Assembly (NCBI RefSeq): GCF_030147005.1
Contig: NZ_JASLAW010000010.1
Location: forward strand, 1-25,254
Source: Pseudomonas sp.
GTDB lineage: Bacteria > Pseudomonadota > Gammaproteobacteria > Pseudomonadales > Pseudomonadaceae
DNA length: 25,254 nt
Reading direction: 5' to 3'
The stretch's first letter is position 1. Every line of letters starts with the position of its first letter. The translations under genes and the position numbers were made by a program. The notes under the pieces were generated by a model. The model was not told the origin of the DNA. It ran no database searches and saw only the letters and a program-made list of their open reading frames with translations. This document shows positions 1-6,946 of the stretch, in pieces.

Positions 1-76
1 CTCCCGCTGGACTGCGCAGCAGTCCCATTTTCTGGGGTCGCTTCGCGACCCAGCGGGAGCAAGCTCCCTCGCCACA
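1..76 (-). repeat. REP-like palindromic element, cut by the left edge (copy A)
   Basis: Bases 1-10 (CTCCCGCTGG) pair perfectly with 50-59. Two smaller hairpins lie inside: ACTGC/GCAGT at 11-23 and GGGTCGC/GCGACCC at 36-52. The right flank CAAGCTCCCTCGCCAC is the same arm seen in the elements at 16018-16109 and 24537-24634. The order of the inner hairpins shows that this copy is inverted relative to the other two. The matching left outer arm would lie outside the window. Such intergenic REP/REPIN-type elements are common in fluorescent pseudomonads. Family membership is judged by eye. Confidence 0.75.
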
Positions 77-180
77 GGCCGACGGTTGCCTGCTCTAGCG
101 CTTAACTGACTGGCATTGGGGCAAGCCTGGGAAAGAGGGGGGTAATCTGGTCGCTTTGGGAAATATCAAAAATTGCCGGA

Positions 181-345
181 ATGGTGACGTTGCCAAAGGC
201 GTCTCTTCGCATCGGAGAACTGGACCCTGTCGATCTCAAAAATTTTCCTCCTCACCTAAAACGCCTGTTGGCCATCAATATGATGATGTTGATCGGTTCC
301 GTCTTTTGGTCAGTAGTTGCAGCCATGCTGGTGGAATTTAGGTAA
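181..345 (+). CDS. possible small single-pass membrane protein (54 aa)
   Basis: An ATG at 181 opens a 54-codon frame ending in TAA at 343-345. The first 28 residues are mixed, with a basic HLKR stretch. Residues about 30-51 form one hydrophobic segment rich in Met, Val, Ile and Trp, followed by the short tail EFR; this resembles a small single-pass membrane protein. No recognised family. It lies 88 bases before xylR on the same strand, after a REP-like element. Against it: no convincing ribosome binding site (GCCGGA abuts the ATG), so the true start could differ, or this could be the remnant of a longer gene. The overlapping frame 156-341 gives a Ser/Arg-rich product with no such structure and is less likely. 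Confidence 0.4.
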   Translation: MVTLPKASLRIGELDPVDLKNFPPHLKRLLAINMMMLIGSVFWSVVAAMLVEFR

Positions 346-426
346 GTTAAGCGGGCCTCATCCCAGGTCCGCTATCCTTGGCAGTCAGACCTCTGCGTAC
401 CTGTTTGCACCGACCGGCCCCAGGAC

Positions 427-434
427 AAAAACAA
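427..434 (+). promoter_or_regulatory. candidate Crc/Hfq A-rich motif at the xylR start
   Basis: AAAAACAA fits AANAANAA and lies between the AGGA ribosome binding site (422-425) and the ATG at 434. In pseudomonads Hfq with Crc binds such A-rich tracts near start codons and blocks translation when preferred carbon sources are present. Calling this a working site is inference from motif and position. Confidence 0.4.
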
Positions 435-1609
435 TGAAAACCCTACCGCCCGTGCACCGCATCGCCTTGCTCTTCAACGGCAGCAAAATCTACGACCGTG
501 GCATCATCGCCGGCATCGGCAATTACCTGAGCAGCACCCGCGCGTCCTGGGATTTGTTCCTGGAGGAGGATTTCCTCTGCCGCCTGCGGGGCATCGAGCG
601 TTGGCAGGGCGATGGCATCATTGCCGATTTCGATGACCCGCTGATCGGCGAAGCGTTGGCCGGGAGTCGGATACCGGTGGTGGCGGTGGGTGGTTCGTAT
701 GAGGATGTAAGCGCGTACCCCAAGGGCATTCCCTATGTGGCGACCGATAACCATGGGTTGATGAAGCTGGCCTATGAGCATCTGATTGAAGCAGGGTTGA
801 CGCGGTTTGCCTGTTTCAGCCTGCCCGAAGCCCAGGCCAATCGCTGGGCTCAGGAGCGTGAGAAAGCCTTTCGCGGCTTGATGCAGCGCGATGGCTTGCC
901 GGTGGAGATCTATCGCGGCTTGGGTACCAGCGCGCCATTGTGGGACAGCGCGGTGGAGCAGCAGATTGCCTGGCTGCACAGTTTGCCCAAGCCCATCGGC
1001 ATTATTGCCGTGACCGACGCCCGTGCCCGGCAGCTGTTGCAAGCCTGTCTGACGGCAGGCATTGCGGTGCCCGAAGAGGTGGCGCTGATCGGTATCGACA
1101 ACGACCCGCTGACCCGCACGTTGACGCGGGTGCCGCTCAGTTCGGTGATCCAGGGCACCGAGACCATGGGCCGCACCGCCGCCGCGCTGCTACATCAGAT
1201 GCTGCATGGCAAACCCTGTGCAGGCACGCAGATTCTGGTGCCGCCGGAGGCGATCAACGTGCAGGCCTCCAGCCTGCACCAACCCCTGGGCAATCCCTAT
1301 GTGATGCAGGCCCTGCTGTTTATCCGCCAGTATGCGTGCCAGGGCATCAAGACCGCGCAGGTGGCGGCGTATGTCGGGGTGTCGCGTTCATCGTTGGAGT
1401 CGCACTTTCGCAAGGTGCGCGGCTGCAGCGTGCACGACGAGATCCTGCGCTTCAAACTCGCCGCCGCCGCCAAGGGCCTGGAAAACCAGGCGCTGGCGAT
1501 TGCCGATATCGCGCAGACCTGCGGGTTCACATCGGCGCAATACCTGCACACGGTGTTTCGTCGCGAATTCGGGTGTACGCCCAGGCAATACCAGCAAGGT
1601 GCGGCTTAG
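434..1609 (+). CDS. xylR: XylR-type transcriptional activator (AraC family with sugar-binding domain)
   Basis: A 391-residue regulator that resembles E. coli XylR (392 aa) along its whole length as remembered: N-terminal HRIALLFNGSKIYDRG, GDGIIADFDDP, VPVVAVGGSYE-like and GIIAVTDARARQ segments of the LacI/periplasmic-binding fold (residues about 8-275), then two AraC-type helix-turn-helix motifs at the C-terminus (about 285-388; AAYVGVSRSSLESHF and IAQTCGFTSAQYLHTVFRREFG). The family binds D-xylose and activates xylose isomerase and xylose ABC-transport genes. The ATG at 434 is preferred to a start 117 bases upstream because it has AGGA eight bases before it and matches the family N-terminus. 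Its 3' end overlaps the convergent oprB by 4 bases. The xylose genes are not in the window and may lie to its left. Confidence 0.92.
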   Translation: MKTLPPVHRIALLFNGSKIYDRGIIAGIGNYLSSTRASWDLFLEEDFLCRLRGIERWQGDGIIADFDDPLIGEALAGSRIPVVAVGGSYEDVSAYPKGIPYVATDNHGLMKLAYEHLIEAGLTRFACFSLPEAQANRWAQEREKAFRGLMQRDGLPVEIYRGLGTSAPLWDSAVEQQIAWLHSLPKPIGIIAVTDARARQLLQACLTAGIAVPEEVALIGIDNDPLTRTLTRVPLSSVIQGTETMGRTAAALLHQMLHGKPCAGTQILVPPEAINVQASSLHQPLGNPYVMQALLFIRQYACQGIKTAQVAAYVGVSRSSLESHFRKVRGCSVHDEILRFKLAAAAKGLENQALAIADIAQTCGFTSAQYLHTVFRREFGCTPRQYQQGAA

Positions 1610-2871
1610 AACACGGCCTTGACCTGCAAACCCAGTACCAGCGCATTGTCGATATTTTCTCCGGAAAACGCTCCCGGTTCGATGATGTATTGCACATCCG
1701 GCCGCAGGGTCAGCCAGGGCGTTGCCTGGTAGCCATAACTGAGTTCGATCAATTGCTCGGCGCTGTCCAGCGCAGGGTAGGGCCTGCCGGCATTGAAGGC
1801 TGCAAGTTCCTGTACATCGCGACTGCGCGGGTTCGGCACGGCACGGCCATACCCCAGGGCGACGGTGTCACGCGGGCGCCCTTCGAACGGTTTGTACAAC
1901 ACCAGCCCCGCGCCATACCACTTGCTGAACGGCGACGCCGCCTCGCTGGCCGCCGAGTATTGGCCGAAGGCATGCAAGCTGCGGCCCTGGGACGATTGTG
2001 AGGCCCACACGGCCTGGTCGATCAACAGGTAGTGGCCGCCGCGACCGCTGACATTCTTATCGCTGCCGATGCGTTTTACATCGGAGCTGTCGTAGTAATA
2101 ACCGAGCTTGTATTCACCCGGCAGGCTGCCGGTATGTTTGTAGATCAATTCGATGGGTACCACGGTGCCGGTGGTGTGCCTGGGCCCCAGGTGCCAGGCG
2201 CGGCTGGAGTTGCCGTTGCTGGAAGGGTCGACATTGAACGCGGCCACGCGCAGTTGCCAGTTCGGCGAAAAGTCGTATTTAACCCGAGCGCCCAGGTGCG
2301 CGTTCGGGTAGTTGGCCCAGCCGCTGCCGCCCGACATGTTCAGCGGGTGCCCGCAGAAACCGGCGTTCATGAAGTTGCACAGAATGCCGCTGTCCAGGCC
2401 GCCGAGGTCATTGCCCATGGCCATGTAGCCGAGCTTGATGTTAAGTGCCGGGCTGAACAGCGTGCGTTCATAGCTCAACTCGGTAAGACGGGTATAAAGG
2501 CCGCCGTAGTTTTCCTGGATCGGCAGACGGTTGCCCACCAGGTCTTCGGAGGCGCTGTTGCCGCGTCGGTCGTTGACGGTCAACTGGATGCGGTCGCCAT
2601 GGTTCAAACCGTAGAGTTTGCCCAGGTCGAACTGCACGCCGAGCTTCAGGTTCTGCGAATAGCGCGCCGAGCGATGTTGGCCGCCGTGAGCGTTGTAGGC
2701 GGTCTCGCCGCTGTAGTCGCCGGTGAAGCGCACGCCTTGTTCGTCGAGTTCACGGCGCAGGCCGCCCCAGTCGCCGGTCAGTGTGGTGTCGTCGGCTTGA
2801 ACGGGCAGGGCGGCGGCAAAGGCCAGGCCCAGCGCCAGGCGCCCGAAGGACGTATATGAAGTAGGGTTCAT
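1606..2871 (-). CDS. oprB: OprB-family carbohydrate-selective porin
   Basis: A 421-residue outer-membrane beta-barrel porin for diffusion of glucose and other sugars. The signal peptide is about residues 1-26 (hydrophobic ALGLAFAAALP, then QADD). The mature start LTGDWGGLRREL and the segments LKLGVQFDLGKLYGL, LNIKLGYMAMG, NPRSRDVQELAAFNAGR, EQLIELSYGYQATPWLTLRPDVQYI and the C-terminal LGLQVKAVF (terminal Phe) are typical of OprB. The ATG at 2871 is chosen over an upstream GTG because GGAAAA precedes it and the signal peptide follows at once. It is 56 bases downstream of gcd on the same strand, so a gcd-oprB unit supplying sugar to the periplasmic oxidase is likely. A strong hairpin lies in the gap. 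Confidence 0.9.
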   Translation of the reverse strand: MNPTSYTSFGRLALGLAFAAALPVQADDTTLTGDWGGLRRELDEQGVRFTGDYSGETAYNAHGGQHRSARYSQNLKLGVQFDLGKLYGLNHGDRIQLTVNDRRGNSASEDLVGNRLPIQENYGGLYTRLTELSYERTLFSPALNIKLGYMAMGNDLGGLDSGILCNFMNAGFCGHPLNMSGGSGWANYPNAHLGARVKYDFSPNWQLRVAAFNVDPSSNGNSSRAWHLGPRHTTGTVVPIELIYKHTGSLPGEYKLGYYYDSSDVKRIGSDKNVSGRGGHYLLIDQAVWASQSSQGRSLHAFGQYSAASEAASPFSKWYGAGLVLYKPFEGRPRDTVALGYGRAVPNPRSRDVQELAAFNAGRPYPALDSAEQLIELSYGYQATPWLTLRPDVQYIIEPGAFSGENIDNALVLGLQVKAVF

Positions 2872-2892
2872 GCGGGGTTTTCCAAACACAAA

Positions 2893-2914
2893 GCGCGGTG
2901 CGGGCGCACCGCGC
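2893..2914 (-). terminator. strong hairpin between gcd and oprB (attenuator or partial terminator)
   Basis: GCGCGGTGCG (2893-2902) and CGCACCGCGC (2905-2914) are perfect reverse complements, giving a stem of at least nine GC-rich pairs with a tight loop. In the transcript of gcd-oprB it is followed by TTTGTGTTT, an imperfect U-rich run, and then the oprB ribosome binding site. It could terminate part of the transcription from gcd or protect RNA ends, uncoupling the two genes. The structure is seen; the role is inferred. Confidence 0.6.
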
Positions 2915-2927
2915 GAACAGAGGGGTG

Positions 2928-5336
2928 TTACGGCAACGCGTAGGCGATCACGTAGTCGCCACGGTCGGTGGACTGGCGCGCACCGCCGGCGGTGACGACG
3001 ATGTACTGCTTGCCGGTTTTCGGCGACACGTAGGTCATCGGGCCGCCCTGGCTGCCGACGGGCAGGCGGGCTTTCCAGATTTCATCACCGTTGCCGCTGT
3101 TGAAGGCGCGCAGGTAGAAGTCCTGGGTGCCGGCGATAAAGATCAGGCCACCCTGAGTCGACAGCGTACCGCCGAGCGTCGGCAGGCCCACCTTGATCGG
3201 CAGGTGCATGCGGATGCCCAGGGGGCCGGTGTCTTCAACGGTGCCCACAGGTACTTGCCAGGCGACCTTTTGCGTCTTCATGTCGATGGCGGTCAAGGTG
3301 CCGAACGGCGGTGCCTGGCACGGAATGCCGGCCACCGACAGGAAGCGGTTTTTGTTCACCGCATACGGCGTGCCCTTGAGCGGCACGGCGCCCATGCCGG
3401 TGTTCAGCGCTTCACCACCGGACGAGGCCAGGGCCTTGTTCTGTGACGGCACCATCTGGATCCACAGGCCCAGGCGCATGTCGTTGACGAAGATAAAGCC
3501 GTGCACCGGGTCGGTGGAAATACTGCCCCAGTTCATGCCGCCCAGGGAGCCTGGGAAACTCAGGGATTTATCGGTGCCGGGCGCGGTGTACAGGCCGTCG
3601 TAGCGCATGCCCTTGAAGTCGATGCGGCACAGCAACTGGTCATAGGGTGTGGCGCCCCACATGTCCGATTCGGTCAGGGTTTGCGCGCCGATTTGCGGCA
3701 TGCCCAGGGATTTTGGCTGGGTGGGGGAGTAGGGCTCGTTGGGAATGTTCGCAGCTTTCACCGGCACTTCCTGCACGTCGGTCAGCGGTTTGCCGGTGGC
3801 GCGGTCGAGCACAAAGATTTGCCCGGCCTTGGTGCCGATCACCACGGCGGGTACCGCCTTGTCGCTGCCCGGCGGGGTGAAGTCGATCAGGCTGGGTTGC
3901 ATCGGCAGGTCGAAGTCCCACAGGTCATTGTGGACCGTCTGGTAGACCCATTTTTCGGCGCCGGTGGAGGCGTCCAGCGCCAGTACCGACGCACCGTATT
4001 TATGATTGAGCGCGGTGCGCTCCACACCGTAAATGTCGGTGGACGAGCTGCCCATCGGCAAAAACACCGTGTTCATCAGCGGGTCATAGGACATCGGCGC
4101 CCAGCTGTTCGGGGTGCTGCGCACGTAGGTGCCGCCAGTGGCCGGCGCATGTTTGTCTTCGGGGTTGCCGGGGTCGAACGCCCAGCGCATCTGCCCGCTG
4201 ATCACATCGAACCCGCGGATCACACCGCCCGGCATGTCGGCCTGGACGTTATCGGCAACACGACCGCCGACCACTACCGTGGTACCGGCAATCAGGGGCG
4301 CCGAGGACAGTTGGTAGTAGCTGTCCGGGACATTGCCCAACCCAGCCTTCAAATCCACCTGGCCGTGGCTGCCGAAGTCTTCGCAGAATTTGCCGGTGTC
4401 GGCATCCACGGCGATCAGGCGCGCATCGATGGTGTTGGTCAGCAGGCGACGCTGGCATTGCGCACCGGCGGCCACGCTGGCGGCGATGATCGGCGAGCTG
4501 TTCGGTTGAGTCGGCTGGGCAATCGGCGCGCTGGCATCGAAATACGCCATGCCACGGCAACGCTGCCATACCGCCGATTGGGCGTTGACCTCGTTCTTCC
4601 ACAATTCTTTGCCGGTGTCGGCGTCCAGCGCGATCAAGTTGTTGTGCGGCGTGCAGATGAACACTTTATTGCCGATCTGCAGGGGCGTCAGTTGGTCCTC
4701 GGCACCGTTGCCGTCGCTGATGGCCACGTCGCCGGTGTGGTAGGTCCAGGCGACTTTGAGCTTGTCGATGTTGTCGCGATTGATCTGATCGAGGGCGGCG
4801 AAGCGGCTGCCGCCTTCGGTGTTGCCGTAGTGAGCCCAGTCTTTCTGGGCGTCGGCCGCGGCCACCGGGGTGATGCCGGGGCCGGCGCCCGTCGGCGCGA
4901 CGCTTGGGTGAGCGACGAACATATTGCCCGCCGCCAGCGCCACGCCCAGCGCCAGTACGGCGGCAACGCCGTACGCACCGCGCGCCGGCCTGCCGACCAG
5001 CAACGGATACACCAGCGCGACCACGATGCCGATCACCGCGAACATGAACAGCCGCGAGAACAGCGGCCAGTACACCAGGCCTACATCCGCCACCGCCCAT
5101 ACGGCCGTGCCGACCAGAAACGCGGCGAACAGCCAGGCGCCCGCGCGGTTGCGCCGGGCAATCAGCAGCCCGGCGATGGCCATGACCACGCCACCGACCA
5201 GGAAGTACCAGGAACCCCCCAGGCTGACCAGCTTGGCGCCGCCGACGGCGAGCGCAAGGCCGAGCAGGGCGACGATCACGCCCAGGCCCAGGAGTAAGAA
5301 TCTAGAGACGCCAGTGGCGCGTGTTGCTCGTTTCAT
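2928..5336 (-). CDS. gcd: membrane-bound PQQ-dependent glucose dehydrogenase
   Basis: An 802-residue quinoprotein, the usual Gcd length (about 800). It oxidises D-glucose and, in this family, other aldoses to lactones in the periplasm and passes electrons to ubiquinone. Five membrane helices occupy about residues 12-34, 42-60, 66-84, 91-114 and 122-142; the rest is the periplasmic eight-bladed propeller, beginning DWAHYGNTEGGSRFAAL. Propeller motifs include LIALDADTGKELWKN, VLALDASTGAEKWVYQTVHNDLWDFD and IFVLDRATGKP. Asp471 in HNDLWDFD and Lys503 in GTKAGQIF appear to match the catalytic Asp and PQQ-contacting Lys of the E. coli enzyme. It is the first gene of gcd-oprB and divergent from the Nramp gene. 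The ribosome binding site is weak. A quinate/shikimate-type relative is possible but less likely beside OprB. Confidence 0.92.
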   Translation of the reverse strand: MKRATRATGVSRFLLLGLGVIVALLGLALAVGGAKLVSLGGSWYFLVGGVVMAIAGLLIARRNRAGAWLFAAFLVGTAVWAVADVGLVYWPLFSRLFMFAVIGIVVALVYPLLVGRPARGAYGVAAVLALGVALAAGNMFVAHPSVAPTGAGPGITPVAAADAQKDWAHYGNTEGGSRFAALDQINRDNIDKLKVAWTYHTGDVAISDGNGAEDQLTPLQIGNKVFICTPHNNLIALDADTGKELWKNEVNAQSAVWQRCRGMAYFDASAPIAQPTQPNSSPIIAASVAAGAQCQRRLLTNTIDARLIAVDADTGKFCEDFGSHGQVDLKAGLGNVPDSYYQLSSAPLIAGTTVVVGGRVADNVQADMPGGVIRGFDVISGQMRWAFDPGNPEDKHAPATGGTYVRSTPNSWAPMSYDPLMNTVFLPMGSSSTDIYGVERTALNHKYGASVLALDASTGAEKWVYQTVHNDLWDFDLPMQPSLIDFTPPGSDKAVPAVVIGTKAGQIFVLDRATGKPLTDVQEVPVKAANIPNEPYSPTQPKSLGMPQIGAQTLTESDMWGATPYDQLLCRIDFKGMRYDGLYTAPGTDKSLSFPGSLGGMNWGSISTDPVHGFIFVNDMRLGLWIQMVPSQNKALASSGGEALNTGMGAVPLKGTPYAVNKNRFLSVAGIPCQAPPFGTLTAIDMKTQKVAWQVPVGTVEDTGPLGIRMHLPIKVGLPTLGGTLSTQGGLIFIAGTQDFYLRAFNSGNGDEIWKARLPVGSQGGPMTYVSPKTGKQYIVVTAGGARQSTDRGDYVIAYALP

Positions 5337-5487
5337 GTCGAAAAGACTCGAGTGAGAGAGGGCAAGAGCGCGATTTTAGCAAGATAAGTAACCAGTTAGT
5401 ACATTCTTGCTGACCAGCAGTTTCCCCAACGCCTTGAGCACACCCAGGCGGCGCGAAATATTTTTTAATACTTAACTCGATATCATG

Positions 5488-5510
5488 GTTGTACGACGTC
5501 GTATCAACTG
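5488..5510. promoter_or_regulatory. palindrome in the gcd/Nramp divergent region, candidate operator
   Basis: TACGACGTCGTA (5492-5503) is a perfect 12-bp palindrome. It extends imperfectly to GTTG on the left and TCAAC on the right. It lies about 57-68 bases before the Nramp start and about 155 bases from the gcd start, so it could serve either promoter. The ten-mer GTTGTACGAC occurs again inside the Nramp gene (5614-5623). The symmetry suggests a dimeric regulator; no regulator can be named. Confidence 0.45.
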
Positions 5511-5559
5511 TGTTCGACTAGCCAGGCTCTTACAAAAAAAATAACGGAGACTTCCCCCT

Positions 5560-6861
5560 ATGACCGGTTTTCCTTCCGTCGAAGGCAAAGCTGCGGCGCG
5601 TGCGCCCGGCCATGTTGTACGACTTCTCAAGCTGCTCGGCCCCGGCGTTATCGCGGTATTGTCCTGGCTGGGCGCAGGCGATCTGATCACCTCCTCTGTC
5701 GCCGGCGCCAACTACGGTTACGCCATGATGTGGGTGCTCGCCGTCTCGCTGCTGCTCAGGTACCTGATCGTCAACATCATTGCGCGGTTCCAGCTGTGCA
5801 ATAACCAGGGCATGACGATCCTTCAGGGTTATGCCCAGTTGAACCCGTTTTTCGCGTGGTTTCTGCTGGTGTACGCGCTGCTGATGGGGCATTTGATGAA
5901 TGCCTACATGATCAAGGGCGCCGGTGAAGCCCTGGCCATGTTGTTCAAGACCGACTACGCGCTGCTGTGCTCGGTGGCCGTGGTGTTGGCGGTGTGGCTG
6001 CTGGTCGGGCGCAATATCTATTCGATGATCGAAGGCGTGATGAAAGGCCTGCTGGCAATCATGACCCTGGCGTTCATTGCCTTGGCGGTGATGTCCGGGC
6101 CGGATATGGCGGGTATTGTCAAAGGTACGATCGGTTTCAGCATTCCGCCGGATGAGGGCGTGCATGGCGCCTTGCTGGTGGCGGTCTCGGTGATCGGCGC
6201 GGTGGCGGGCTCGATCGCCAACTTCGTGCACCCTTATGTGATGCGCCAGAAGGGCTGGATCGGCCCGCAGCACAAGCGCATCCAGCGTAACGACCTGCTG
6301 TTTGCCGTGTTCATCGGCATCGTGATCAACCTGGCGATCTGGATTGTCGGCGCCGAGATCCTGCGCCCCAACGGGATTGAAGTGAAGACCCTGGGCGACC
6401 TGGGCAAAGCGCTGGAGATCTTCTTCGGCCCGATCGGCTGGTACATCTTCTTTATCGGTGTGTTCGCAACGCTGTTTGCCAGCATCTCGGGCAAGACCAC
6501 GGCCTTTCCGATGCTGATCACCGATGCTTTCCAGCACGTGCGCCCCGGGCGCCGGGAACGCTACGGCAAAGAGTTCCACCATGACCCGATGCACAAGTGG
6601 TTCATGCTGTTCATCCTGGTGACCCCGCTGATCTGGTCGCTGCCGGGCATGCCCGATTTCGTCACCCTGACCATTGGCGTCAGCGCGCTGAACATCATTG
6701 GCCTGCCGGTGATTTCCCTCGGCTTGCTGATCATGTCCAACCAGAAGTCGCTGCTCAGCAAGGAGTACCGCAACAACCTGTTCGAAAACATCGCGTTGCT
6801 CTTCGCCACGGGGCTGGCGTTGTGGGTGGCGTTTCAGCTGGGTGTCGAACTGTTCAGTTGA
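5560..6861 (+). CDS. Nramp-family (SLC11-like) metal transporter with atypical metal site
   Basis: A 433-residue inner-membrane protein with about 11 hydrophobic helices and Nramp-like layout: LLGPGVIAVLSWLGAGDL in TM1 followed by AGANYGYAMMW, and GAVAGSIANFVHPYVMRQKG in the TM6 region. Canonical Nramps have DPGN in TM1 and MPH in TM6, which coordinate Mn2+/Fe2+. Here the aligned residues read GAGD and NFV, so the usual Asp and Met ligands are missing or moved. That resembles divergent Nramp-related carriers more than MntH; the substrate cannot be predicted, and Mg2+ is only one possibility. The start is an ATG with GGAG ten bases upstream. The gene is divergent from gcd and ends at a strong terminator facing the chemoreceptor gene. 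Confidence 0.8.
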   Translation: MTGFPSVEGKAAARAPGHVVRLLKLLGPGVIAVLSWLGAGDLITSSVAGANYGYAMMWVLAVSLLLRYLIVNIIARFQLCNNQGMTILQGYAQLNPFFAWFLLVYALLMGHLMNAYMIKGAGEALAMLFKTDYALLCSVAVVLAVWLLVGRNIYSMIEGVMKGLLAIMTLAFIALAVMSGPDMAGIVKGTIGFSIPPDEGVHGALLVAVSVIGAVAGSIANFVHPYVMRQKGWIGPQHKRIQRNDLLFAVFIGIVINLAIWIVGAEILRPNGIEVKTLGDLGKALEIFFGPIGWYIFFIGVFATLFASISGKTTAFPMLITDAFQHVRPGRRERYGKEFHHDPMHKWFMLFILVTPLIWSLPGMPDFVTLTIGVSALNIIGLPVISLGLLIMSNQKSLLSKEYRNNLFENIALLFATGLALWVAFQLGVELFS

Positions 6862-6903
6862 TGAGCGGGTGAGTGCAGGCATTGCACCGGTTTGAAGTGC
6901 AGC

Positions 6904-6935
6904 GAGCAGGCGGTGAAGGGCTCACCGCCTGCTTT
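6904..6935 (+). terminator. intrinsic terminator between convergent Nramp and chemoreceptor genes
   Basis: AGCAGGCGGTGA (6905-6916) and TCACCGCCTGCT (6922-6933) form a perfect 12-bp stem with a 5-base loop. Only a short T run follows on the plus strand and none on the minus strand. It sits between the Nramp stop and the chemoreceptor stop, and probably ends Nramp transcription and hinders read-through from both sides. Confidence 0.8.
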
Positions 6936-6946
6936 GGGAGGGGAAG

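Noticed and set aside
156..341. 61-codon frame overlapping the proposed small membrane protein
   Set aside because: Ser/Arg-rich product without hydrophobic segment or motif; the frame at 181-345 has a coherent membrane-protein pattern.
3501..5297. Long open frame (598 codons) on the plus strand opposite gcd
   Set aside because: Antisense to a well-recognised gene; its product is rich in His, Arg, Gly and Ala with no domain. It is a by-product of GC-rich codon use.
5488..5510. HexR-type site (TTGT-N7/8-ACAA) controlling gcd
   Set aside because: The palindrome starts with TTGT but ends with TCAA at the wrong spacing; it does not fit the HexR consensus.
5530..6882. 450-codon frame opposite the Nramp gene, rich in His, Gln and Asp
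   Set aside because: Composition is what the antisense of membrane-helix codons produces; the sense frame is a clear transporter.
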